64,000 nucleotides of DNA from Sinorhizobium sp. 8-89 (GTDB lineage: Bacteria > Pseudomonadota > Alphaproteobacteria > Rhizobiales > Rhizobiaceae): positions 200,387 through 264,386 of the forward strand of contig NZ_JASKLR010000006.1 in assembly GCF_030124325.1 (NCBI RefSeq), written 5' to 3'. The notes under the pieces are model-generated. The model made no database searches, was not told the DNA's origin, and worked only from the letters and a program-made list of their open reading frames with translations. The translations under genes were made by a program, and so were the position numbers. The first letter of the stretch is position 1; each line of letters starts with the position of its first letter. Positions 51,665 to 59,620 of this stretch are shown piece by piece.

Positions 51665-52048
51665 TTAACGATTAGCATCGGTCTTGCCGGACTTGCCGGG
51701 AACGCCGTCACCGCCGCCGTTACCGTATCCGTTGTTGCCGTGCGGGCCATGGCCGTGGCCGCCGCCGCCACCATCGCCATCGCCATCGCCATCGCCATCA
51801 CCGTCCCCATCACCGTCGCCATCGCCATCGCCATCGCCATCACCATCACCGTCGCCGTCGCCATCACCGTCGCCGTCGCCGTCGCCATCACCGCCGCCGT
51901 CGCCATCACCGCCGCCGTCGCCATCACCGTAGCCACCACCGTCATCCGCGTAATCGGCGATCGCGATCCCCGTAGCAAATGGGATCGATAATGTAGCCAC
52001 CAATGCCAAAGCCGTCGAAAGAGTAAGAATGCGTCTCAGCCTGTTCAT
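51665..52048 (-). CDS. Secreted Gly-Asp dipeptide repeat protein, unknown function
   Basis: A 127-residue protein. Residues 1 to about 31 are a Sec signal peptide (MNRLRRILTLSTALALVATL, then IPFATGIAIA). The mature part is a low-complexity (Gly-Asp)n tract of roughly 55 residues, then a Gly/His/Asn-rich tail (GGGGGHGHGPHGNNGYGNG) ending VPGKSGKTDANR. The chosen ATG has AAGGAGGGTGC before it; an upstream in-frame start would place the signal peptide internally. The highly acidic tract could bind calcium or other cations outside the cytoplasm, but this is speculation. I do not recognise a family. Confidence 0.75.
   Translation of the reverse strand: MNRLRRILTLSTALALVATLSIPFATGIAIADYADDGGGYGDGDGGGDGDGGGDGDGDGDGDGDGDGDGDGDGDGDGDGDGDGDGDGDGDGDGGGGGHGHGPHGNNGYGNGGGDGVPGKSGKTDANR
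51770..51930. repeat. Hexanucleotide-type repeat tract encoding Gly-Asp
   Basis: About 160 bp consist of GCCATC, GCCGTC and ACCATC/ACCGTC-type 6-bp units in tandem (plus strand), coding for alternating Asp and Gly on the minus strand. Since the unit is 6 bp, slipped-strand changes add or remove Gly-Asp pairs without shifting the frame. Confidence 0.85.
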
Positions 52049-52544
52049 TGCACCCTCCTTGTTTTCACGATCTTCTCCAACCGTCAGATTAGCGGGCTTC
52101 CATCCACCGCAGGCGCGACAGAATAAAAGCAAGCGTTTGCCCAGAAAGTGCCTGCCTTGCGAGCCGATCGAGCTTGACTTGCACCTAGTCTCAAAGCTTC
52201 TGTTATGTCTTTGACGTGCCTCACCCTAGATACAAGAACACTGGCAAAGCTATCACAAAGTATTGAACGACACGGCAATATGGAAAAAATCCGCAGCTGA
52301 CAATTTAACACCAAGTGAAACAAGGAAATACTTCCCCGAATGGGCTAGTTTATGCTTATGCGAACCGCTGTGAATCTAACAATTTCGGCTTAGGCAAGCG
52401 GCTCCGCGGGGAGTCCGGCAGCGTATCGTCGGCGCCGGAGCAGTTCCAAGAAAAGCAGACTTCCAGACCAAGCTTCGCATCCGGCGAGGGGTGGCTGTCA
52501 CAGACCCATTTCAGGTGGAAACCCTGTTCCTGTCGCATGGCCGC
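52049..52544. other. Intergenic region upstream of treY without a supported gene
   Basis: This stretch separates the Gly-Asp repeat gene (leftward) from treY (rightward). It includes an AT-rich part (about 52230-52400) and short open frames such as 52315-52587, none with a protein-like composition or a good ribosome binding site. It should contain the promoter of the repeat protein gene near 52060-52150, which I could not define. Confidence 0.5.
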
Positions 52545-52569
52545 GGAACAAAGGGCGATGAGTAGTGTT
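52545..52569 (+). promoter_or_regulatory. EcfG/RpoE2-type general stress promoter before treY
   Basis: GGAAC (52545-52549), a 16-bp spacer and TGTT (52566-52569) match the alphaproteobacterial general stress consensus GGAAC-N16/17-CGTT with one mismatch. It lies 31 bp upstream of the treY ATG. Trehalose synthesis is a classic output of this stress response, which supports the call. Confidence 0.55.
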
Positions 52570-52599
52570 GGATCTTTCCAGGATTAAATCAGCCGCGCC

Positions 52600-55224
52600 A
52601 TGCAACCGCCCAAAGCAACCTATCGCCTACAATTTCGAAACGGGATGGATTTCGCAAAGGCCGTGGAATTGGTCCCGCATCTCGTCCGGCTCGGCATATC
52701 CCATCTTTACGCCTCGCCATTATTTTCGGCGGTGCGTGGCTCGACGCATGGCTACGATGTCGTCGATTTTAACGAGATCGACCCGGCTCTCGGCGGTCGG
52801 GAGGGATTTTTGCGGCTGGTCAGCCAACTCAAAGCCGAAGGACTCGGGATCATTCTCGACATCGTTCCGAACCACATGGCCGCCAGTCTCGAGAATACGT
52901 GGTGGCACAGTGTCATCGAATCGGGCCGCTCCAGCGCATATGCCGGTTATTTCGACATCGACTGGCGGGAGCCTCTCACCCTGCCTTTCCTGGGACGGTC
53001 TTTTGAGGAAGAGCTCACCGCCGACAACGTGCGGCTCGCACTCGATCGCAACCGCAATTGTCTGGCACTCAAATATTATGATGCGCTGTATCCACTCAAC
53101 CCAGCTACCTATCCGCTAATTCTCAAGGATGCGAACCCGGCTCTCGAAGGGATTGCCGCAGTTGCCGGAGCGGCGGAGCCCAAGGGCACCGCGGATCTTC
53201 ATTCCGAAGTCTCGTCGGCGTTGGAGACGCCACAGGTTGCCGCCGAGCTGGACGAACTTCTCGAACGGCTCTCCGCCGACAAGCCGTACCTGCTGCAGCT
53301 GCATCAAATGCAGCACTGGCGCCTCACAAGCTGGAAAACCGCGCGAGACCATTGGAGCTATCGCCGGTTCTTCGAGGTAGCCGGTCTCGTCGGTATGCGC
53401 GTCGAAAATCCGTCGGTTTTCGCGGACACCCATCGACTGACTCTGGATCTGATCAAGCATGGCCTGGTTGACGGATTACGGGTCGATCACATCGACGGTC
53501 TTGCCGATCCCGAAGCCTACCTTCATCGCTTGCGCCAACACGTCGGCAACAGCACCTACGTCGTCGTCGAGAAAATATTGGAGGAGAATGAAACGCTGCC
53601 GCAGGAATGGCCGGTTGAGGGGAGCACGGGCTACGAGTTCATTTCGGTGCTGGCGGAACTCCTGACCAACGAGCACCCCTCTTCCGGGCTTTTGAGCGGA
53701 ACGCGAAGGTCGGAGGTGAAAAAAGCGGTCCTCGAATGCAAGCTGCAAGTGTTGAGCCATAATTTCAGCGCCGAGGTCACGCGGCTCGCCAGCCTTGCCG
53801 CCCGCCTCGGGAACGATGACGGTTCACCGAACGGCACCGACGGCTGCGCCGAAGCAATTCGCCAGCTGATGGCAGCGCTGCATGTCTACCGGACCTATGT
53901 CAGCGACCGCGGAGCAACCGAGCGCGACAATCGAATCCTCGACGAAATTGAGTTGAAAGCGGTGGTCGCCGCCCCAACGGCCGAGACCGAAATAGCCCTT
54001 GCCATTGCCGCACTGAAGGGCGGCTTGGTGAACCGGGAATTGCAATCCGAGTTTCGTACGCGTTTTCAGCAACTAAGTGGCGCCGTCACGGCCAAGGCGG
54101 TCGAGGATACCTTCTTCTACAGAAGGACCGATTATCTCGCTGCAAATGAAGTGGGGGCCGCTCCATCCTGGAGACCGGGCGGCGTGGACCGCTTTCATGA
54201 GATGATGCGAGATCGGGCACGCGAAATGCCGAACGGCCTCTCGACAACGTCCACACATGACACCAAGCGTGGTGAGGATGCACGCGCCCGTCTCTATACG
54301 ATCAGCGAAGCACCGGATGCCTGGGCCACCTCGGTTGCACACTGGCACGATATGAATGCGGAACGGATCCGCCATCTCCAAAGCGGCGACGCGCCGGAAG
54401 CCTCCGTGGAGCAGTTCCTCTACCAGAGCTTGCTCGGTATCTGGCCAATCGAGCCTCTTTTCAACAAGCAGGAGCTTTCCACTCTGCGCGAGCGCATCGG
54501 CGGCTTTGCCGTAAAGGCGCTCCGGGAAGCAAAGCTGAAGACGACCTGGGAGTGCCCCGACGAGGACTACGAGATGGCGGTGACGGCGTTTCTCTCTAAC
54601 CTCCTCGATTTGCGGAACCGACCATTTCTCGAGAGCTTCGGGAATACGGCCAGGCCTTTCATTCAGGCCGGCTTGATAAACAGCCTCTCGCAAACCCTGG
54701 TAAAACTGACCGCGCCGGGAGTTCCGGATATTTATCAAGGCAGCGAGCGTCTCAACCTCAGCCTCGTCGACCCCGATAATCGCCGGCCTTTTTCGCCGCG
54801 GCCCTCACCCTCCACGCTCCCGCGGACGCCGACTACGGGCGACTTTGAAGACTGCAAGCAATCGCTGATCGGAACATGCCTGAACTATCGCCGAAACAGA
54901 GGCGCGGACCTGTTGATGAAAGGCGGGTATCTGCCCTTGCATCTGCGAGGCCTGGGCTCCCGCCATGCTGCTGCATTCATGCGCCACACCGAAGATGACT
55001 TTTCGATCACGGTGGTCCCGCGACTCGTCTTCCGCCATACCGATGGGAACAGGCTGTCCATCCTTCCCGGCCTATGGCAGGACACCTATCTGGCATGGCC
55101 CGATGGCCACGCGCCCGCGCGATTGCGGAACCTTTTCACGGGGGACATCGTCGAGCCTCAGCGCCACCTTCCGATCGCAGACGTCCTCCGCGGCTTCGCC
55201 GTCGCGTTCCTGGTTCCGGAGTGA
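52600..55224 (+). CDS. treY: Maltooligosyltrehalose synthase
   Basis: An 874-residue GH13 enzyme that turns the reducing end of a maltodextrin into a trehalose unit. The start PKATYRLQFRNGMDF and SHLYASPLFSA.RGSTHGYDVVD are typical TreY. GH13 regions are ILDIVPNH (85-92), GLRVDH with nucleophile Asp296, VVVEKI with acid/base Glu324 and STHDTKRGED with Asp554. Length is normal. TreZ and TreX, its usual partners, are not encoded in the window. The ribosome binding site is weak (AGGA is 16 nt away), so the start is slightly uncertain. Confidence 0.94.
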   Translation: MQPPKATYRLQFRNGMDFAKAVELVPHLVRLGISHLYASPLFSAVRGSTHGYDVVDFNEIDPALGGREGFLRLVSQLKAEGLGIILDIVPNHMAASLENTWWHSVIESGRSSAYAGYFDIDWREPLTLPFLGRSFEEELTADNVRLALDRNRNCLALKYYDALYPLNPATYPLILKDANPALEGIAAVAGAAEPKGTADLHSEVSSALETPQVAAELDELLERLSADKPYLLQLHQMQHWRLTSWKTARDHWSYRRFFEVAGLVGMRVENPSVFADTHRLTLDLIKHGLVDGLRVDHIDGLADPEAYLHRLRQHVGNSTYVVVEKILEENETLPQEWPVEGSTGYEFISVLAELLTNEHPSSGLLSGTRRSEVKKAVLECKLQVLSHNFSAEVTRLASLAARLGNDDGSPNGTDGCAEAIRQLMAALHVYRTYVSDRGATERDNRILDEIELKAVVAAPTAETEIALAIAALKGGLVNRELQSEFRTRFQQLSGAVTAKAVEDTFFYRRTDYLAANEVGAAPSWRPGGVDRFHEMMRDRAREMPNGLSTTSTHDTKRGEDARARLYTISEAPDAWATSVAHWHDMNAERIRHLQSGDAPEASVEQFLYQSLLGIWPIEPLFNKQELSTLRERIGGFAVKALREAKLKTTWECPDEDYEMAVTAFLSNLLDLRNRPFLESFGNTARPFIQAGLINSLSQTLVKLTAPGVPDIYQGSERLNLSLVDPDNRRPFSPRPSPSTLPRTPTTGDFEDCKQSLIGTCLNYRRNRGADLLMKGGYLPLHLRGLGSRHAAAFMRHTEDDFSITVVPRLVFRHTDGNRLSILPGLWQDTYLAWPDGHAPARLRNLFTGDIVEPQRHLPIADVLRGFAVAFLVPE

Positions 55225-55235
55225 TTGGAGCGGAC

Positions 55236-56100
55236 TTAGGTGACCAGTACGATCTTCCCGGTCGTTCGGCGCCTTTCAAGCACGCGGTGGGCGTCTACGG
55301 CCCGCGCGAGCGGAAAGCGCCCGCCGTCGATTACCCTGAGCGCTCCCTTTTCGGGCCGATTGAAGAGATCGGCGAGATCGGTTTTCAAGCCGGCGGCTGT
55401 CAGGAGAGGAAGCAGGGCGAACCCGCGCAAGGACTGGTTTTTGCGAAAACATCGCATCCATCTCGCCCGAGCCGAGATCGAACCGACCCAGCGCCCCGAA
55501 AACCAGTTCGCCCCCAGGCGCCAGCAGAGTGAGCGCCGCTTTCGTGAACGGGCCGCCAATCAAATCGTAGATGATGTCGATGCCTCTGCCGTTCAGCATT
55601 TCCTTAAGAACCGCTGGCCAGTTTGGCCGCGAGTAGTCGACGCCGATGTCGGCGCCGAGAGAGTGCGCCAATTGCAGCTTCGCTTCAGAGCCTGCCGTCG
55701 CCACGATCGCTCGGGCTCCAGCGCTCTTCGCCAGTTGCATCAGCAGCGAACCGACACCGTCCGCGGCGGCCGTCACCAGGATCGTCTTTCCTGTCGGCGG
55801 ACTTTGCCGCGTGAGGTGCACGGCCGTGAGGCCTTGGATCATCAGCCCGGTTGCCGTTTCAAACGACACACCGTCAGGAAGCGGCACCAGTGCCGTGGCG
55901 TCAATCGTGACATATTCGGCGCAACCGCCGGAGCCGCGACCGAAGGCGAATATGGGAACGGCGACCCGGCTGCCGATGATGGTATCGGAAACCCCGGCGC
56001 CCACTGCATCGACAACACCGGCAACCTCGACGCCGGGGATCATCGGCAGTTCCGGCGTTACCGCGTAACGGTCCTGTCGCATCAGCGCTTCGTCCCCGCC
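55236..56100 (-). pseudogene. Zinc-type quinone oxidoreductase (QOR) remnant, 5'-truncated and frameshifted
   Basis: The minus strand encodes most of an MDR/QOR-family NADPH:quinone reductase: ALMRQDRYAV..ELPMIPGVEVAGVV, the nucleotide motif TAAADGVGSLLMQLAKSAGA and LAPGGELVFGALGRFDLG. The N-terminal 30-40 residues expected for the family are absent; beyond about 56094 the frame runs into antisense of an HxlR remnant. At 55440-55450 the frame changes: MDAMFSQ continues as NQSLRGFALLPLLTAAGL and RVIDGGRFPLARAVDAHRVLE only in the next frame, which one surplus A in a run of five would explain. Probably inactive. Confidence 0.8.
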
Positions 56101-56352
56101 GCCAGTCAAAAAGTTCTGATCCAGCAGCTCCGCGAGATGGAGGAGCATGGCCTTGTTCATCGGGAGATCTTTCGCGAAGTTCCGCCACGGGTGGAATATT
56201 CGGCGACAGCACTCGGCCTGAGCCTCGAACCCGTACTGCTTGCGCTCTGCGAACGGGGTCAGCGCCACGCGGCGGAGTTGAACGAGCAGGACCGGCTTGC
56301 AGATTGCGTCGTCAGGCCTCGATCCGGCGTCAATAGCGAGAGCCCCGGTTGA
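56101..56352 (+). pseudogene. HxlR-family regulator remnant, 5'-truncated
   Basis: The plus strand from about 56104 reads SQKVLIQQLREMEEHGLV, then HREIFREVPPRVEYSATALG and LSLEPVLLALCERGQRHAAEL, which is the C-terminal half of an HxlR-type regulator (the recognition region and wing: LTQQLRE.E..GLV.R......PPRVEY..T..G). The N-terminal part, including the CRWT-type opening, is missing, and upstream in-frame sequence is antisense of the QOR remnant. It ends at 56352, just before xdhC, and cannot be expressed as a normal regulator. Confidence 0.78.
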
Positions 56353-56358
56353 CCTGCC

Positions 56359-57216
56359 TCACGCCCTAACCGACCGTTTTCGCGACGCGACATCGTCCTT
56401 CGGACGATCATGATTCAGGGCAGCCGTCATGATTTCGGCGGCGGCAAGCGCTGCGATGACGGCCGGCCGCTTGTCCTTGACAGTCGTTCCCCCGATCGGA
56501 CAGACGAGCCCGTCGAATAGCTCCGGACGCTGAATCTCGCGCGAAAGCCAGCTCTTGAACGTGGCACGCTTGGTCTTCGAGCCGATCATGCCGACGTAGC
56601 AGGCATCCTCGCGACCGAGTGCTTCTGCGGCGATCAGGAAATCCAGCGCGTGGTCGTGGGTGAGAACGACGAAAGCGCTTCCCGCCGGGGCATCGCGCAC
56701 GACCGCCTCCGGCATCGCCGTGAGGCAGGTCTCGATCCCGGGCACATCGACGACCGAAAGCTCCTGCTCGCGCGTATCGACGAGGATGGTTCGAACCGGG
56801 ATAAACGAGAGCGCCATGGCGAGCGCATCGCCGACATGGCCGGCGCCGAAGACATAGACATGCGGCCTCCGGGCGATCTCGCGATCGCTGCGCTCGATCA
56901 GTGCCGCGCGGGTTTCCTTGTCGACCGGTTTGAAGGCGAGCGCGACGCGACCGCCACAGCATTGGCCGATCTCGGGGCCGAGCGGGATCGTCAACTCATG
57001 ATCCGCGCTCGCTCCCTGGAGGAGCTTCCGCGCGTGATCGATCGCCATATATTCCAGCTGGCCGCCGCCGATCGTGGCGAAGGTACGGTCCTTCGAGACG
57101 AGCATCCAGGCATCCGTGTCACGGGGCGTCGAGCCGGCGGCGACAGCCACCTCGACGAGAATTGAGGCCGCTTCTCGGTTCAGGAAAGCCCGGATATCCT
57201 CTCTGCTCGCCAGCAT
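56359..57216 (-). CDS. xdhC: Xanthine dehydrogenase accessory protein XdhC
   Basis: A 285-residue chaperone that binds molybdenum cofactor, supports its sulfuration and loads it into XdhB. The N-terminal XdhC/CoxI domain contains VEVAVAAGSTPRDTDAWMLV and TIGGGQLEY, plus GQCCGGRVALAF with two adjacent cysteines; the C-terminal Rossmann domain has VYVFGAGHVGDALAMAL and the YVGMIGSKTKR motif. It is the last gene of the uraH-xdhA-xdhB-xdhC operon. Confidence 0.94.
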   Translation of the reverse strand: MLASREDIRAFLNREAASILVEVAVAAGSTPRDTDAWMLVSKDRTFATIGGGQLEYMAIDHARKLLQGASADHELTIPLGPEIGQCCGGRVALAFKPVDKETRAALIERSDREIARRPHVYVFGAGHVGDALAMALSFIPVRTILVDTREQELSVVDVPGIETCLTAMPEAVVRDAPAGSAFVVLTHDHALDFLIAAEALGREDACYVGMIGSKTKRATFKSWLSREIQRPELFDGLVCPIGGTTVKDKRPAVIAALAAAEIMTAALNHDRPKDDVASRKRSVRA

Positions 57217-57235
57217 GCTCGTGATTCCTGTTTCC

Positions 57236-57260
57236 GCGCATGACCCGGCCGGCCATGCGC
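57236..57260 (-). promoter_or_regulatory. Small hairpin between xdhB and xdhC
   Basis: GCGCATG (57236-57242) and CATGCGC (57254-57260) are perfect 7-bp arms with a GGCCGGCC-containing loop, in the 55-bp gap between xdhB and xdhC. There is no T tract, so it may tune xdhC expression relative to the structural subunits. Confidence 0.4.
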
Positions 57261-57271
57261 CACATTCAATG

Positions 57272-59617
57272 CTACCGCGTTGTCTCCGTTGCTGCGTTCC
57301 CGCGCAGCCGCTCGATCGCCATCAGCACGCGCTCGGGCGTCGCCGGAGCGTCGATGCGCGGCGGAATACGATATCCCGCAACGCTCGCCGCTGCCATGGA
57401 TATAGCTTCGAGAACGGAAATGCCCAACATGAAGGGCGGTTCCCCGACCGCTTTGGAGCGGCGGATCGTCTCCTCTCGGTTGACCGACCATTCCGCCAGA
57501 CGCACGTTGAAGACACGCGGCCGGTCGGAGGCGAGCGGGATCTTGTAGGTCGACGGCGCATGCGTACGCAGTCGCCCCTTGGCATCCCACCAGAGTTCTT
57601 CCGTCGTCAGCCAGCCCATGCCCTGGACGAAGGCGCCCTCGACCTGGCCGAGATCGAGCGCCGGATTGAGCGACTTGCCGACGTCGTGGATGATGTCGGT
57701 ACGATCGACCTGGTATTCGCCGGTCAGCGTGTCGATGCTGACTTCCGAGCAGGAAGCGCCGTAGGCGTAGTAGTAGAACGGGCGGCCGCGGCCCTCAGAG
57801 CGGTTCCAGTGGATCTTCGGCGTCTTGTAGAAGCCGGCGGCGGAAAGCTGAACGCGCGCCGTGTAGGCCGTCTTGATGAATTCCGGGAAGGAAACACGCT
57901 CGCTGCCGATTCGCACCATATTGGGTTCGAAAGCGACATCCGCTTCGCTGACGCCATAGCGTTCCGCCGCAAAGCTGATGAGTCTTGCCTTGATCTGCTG
58001 GGCCGCATTGGCGGCCGCCATGCCGTTCAGATCCGAACCGGAGGAGGCGGCCGTTGCCGACGTGTTCGGCACCTTGCCGGTGGAGGTCGCGGTCACCTTG
58101 ACCCGATCGAGATCGACCTGAAACTCGTCGGCCACGACCTGGGCGACCTTGGTGTAAAGCCCCTGCCCCATCTCCGTGCCGCCGTGGTTCAGGTGGATCG
58201 AGCCATCGGTGTAGACATGGACCAGAGCGCCGGCCTGATTGTATTCCGTCTTCGTAAAGGAGATGCCGAACTTCACCGGTGTCAGCGCGATGCCGCGCTT
58301 GATCACATGGTTCTCGCGGTTGAAGGTGATAACGGCCTCACGCCGGGCGGCATAGTCCGCCGACACTTCGAGTTCCTCGATGATCCGCCCGATGATGTTG
58401 TCTTCCACCGTCTGATGATAGGGCGTCAGGTTGCGCCCGTCGCCGCCGTAAAAATTGAGCTTGCGGATCTCGAGCGGATCCTTGCCGAGCGTGTAGGCGA
58501 TATCCTCGATCATCCGCTCGCCGCCGACCATGCCCTGCGGACCGCCGAAACCACGGAAGGCGGTGTTCGACACGGTGTTGGTCTTCATCGGCCGCGAGCG
58601 CAGCCGGACGTTCGGATAGAAATAGCAGTTGTCGGCGTGGAAGAGCGCGCGGTCGGTCACAGGCCCCGAAAGATCGGCCGAGAAGCCGCAGCGCGCGGCA
58701 AAGACCGCGTCCACCGCCTCGATCCGGCCCTCATCGTCGAAGCCGATCTTGTAGTCGACGTGGAAGTCGTGGCGCTTGCCGGTCGCGGTCATGTCGTCGT
58801 CCCGGTCGGGGCGGATCTTGACGGCACGGCGGTACTTTCGGGCCGCCATGGCTGCGACCGCCGCGAAGAGGTTCGCCTGCGTCTCCTTGCCGCCGAACCC
58901 GCCGCCCATGCGCCGGACATTGACGGTCACCGCATTGGAAGGCACGCCGAGCACCTGGGCGACCATATGTTGCGTCTCGCTCGGATGCTGGGTCGAGGCA
59001 TAGACGGTCACCTCGTCGTCCTCGCCGGGGATCGCGAAGGAAATATGGCCCTCCAGGTAGAAGTGATCCTGGCCGCCGATCCGCATCTCGCCCTGAACGA
59101 CGTTCTTTGCCTTGGCGAAGCCGGCATCGATGTCGCCGCGTTCGAGCTTGAGCGGATCGATCACCAGCGGATAGTTCGCTGCCGCAGCCTCCTTGACGTC
59201 GGTGACATGCGGCAGGTCGCGATAGTCGATCTTGGCCTTCGCCGCCGCCCGCCGCGCGGCATCCCGTGATGTCGCGATCACGGCGAAGATCGGCTGGCCG
59301 TGAAACTCGACTTTGCCCGTCGCGAAAACCGGATCGTCGTGCTTGTGTGCGGGGCTGATATCGTTTTCGCCAGGAATGTCGTCCGCCGTCAGAATGCCGA
59401 CGACGCCGGCGCTGGCGGTGACTTCAGCAAAATCGATCGACAGGATCTCCGCGTGCGCCCGGGCGGACAGGCCGAGATAGGCGTGCAAGGTCCCGGCAGG
59501 CTCGGGAATATCGTCGATGTATTCGGCCGTGCCCGAGACATGCTTGTGGCCGGATTCGTGCTTTTCCTTCTCGTGAACGCCTCCGCGGATGCGGTCTATG
59601 GGCTGCATCACATTCAT
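57272..59617 (-). CDS. xdhB: Xanthine dehydrogenase molybdopterin-binding subunit
   Basis: A 781-residue large subunit carrying the molybdenum cofactor and active site, oxidising hypoxanthine and xanthine to urate. Recognisable parts are the a/b hammerhead N-terminal domain (HVSGTAEYIDDIPEP), the substrate/cofactor loops GGQDHFYLEGH, RRMGGGFGGKE and AFRGFGGPQGM, and the catalytic glutamate in AVGEPPFMLG near the C-terminus. It starts 3 bp after xdhA. Confidence 0.96.
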   Translation of the reverse strand: MNVMQPIDRIRGGVHEKEKHESGHKHVSGTAEYIDDIPEPAGTLHAYLGLSARAHAEILSIDFAEVTASAGVVGILTADDIPGENDISPAHKHDDPVFATGKVEFHGQPIFAVIATSRDAARRAAAKAKIDYRDLPHVTDVKEAAAANYPLVIDPLKLERGDIDAGFAKAKNVVQGEMRIGGQDHFYLEGHISFAIPGEDDEVTVYASTQHPSETQHMVAQVLGVPSNAVTVNVRRMGGGFGGKETQANLFAAVAAMAARKYRRAVKIRPDRDDDMTATGKRHDFHVDYKIGFDDEGRIEAVDAVFAARCGFSADLSGPVTDRALFHADNCYFYPNVRLRSRPMKTNTVSNTAFRGFGGPQGMVGGERMIEDIAYTLGKDPLEIRKLNFYGGDGRNLTPYHQTVEDNIIGRIIEELEVSADYAARREAVITFNRENHVIKRGIALTPVKFGISFTKTEYNQAGALVHVYTDGSIHLNHGGTEMGQGLYTKVAQVVADEFQVDLDRVKVTATSTGKVPNTSATAASSGSDLNGMAAANAAQQIKARLISFAAERYGVSEADVAFEPNMVRIGSERVSFPEFIKTAYTARVQLSAAGFYKTPKIHWNRSEGRGRPFYYYAYGASCSEVSIDTLTGEYQVDRTDIIHDVGKSLNPALDLGQVEGAFVQGMGWLTTEELWWDAKGRLRTHAPSTYKIPLASDRPRVFNVRLAEWSVNREETIRRSKAVGEPPFMLGISVLEAISMAAASVAGYRIPPRIDAPATPERVLMAIERLRGNAATETTR

Positions 59618-59620
59618 GGC

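Noticed and set aside
51770-51930. CRISPR array
   Set aside because: The repeats are contiguous 6-bp units without spacers and code for protein. No other spaced repeat array or cas gene was seen.
51684-51932. Pro-Ser repeat protein on the plus strand
   Set aside because: It is the mirror of the Gly-Asp tract. It lacks a ribosome binding site and signal peptide, and the minus-strand gene has both plus a terminator.
52315-52587. Small open frame upstream of treY
   Set aside because: Composition is not protein-like, no good ribosome binding site is present, and it overlaps the candidate stress promoter.
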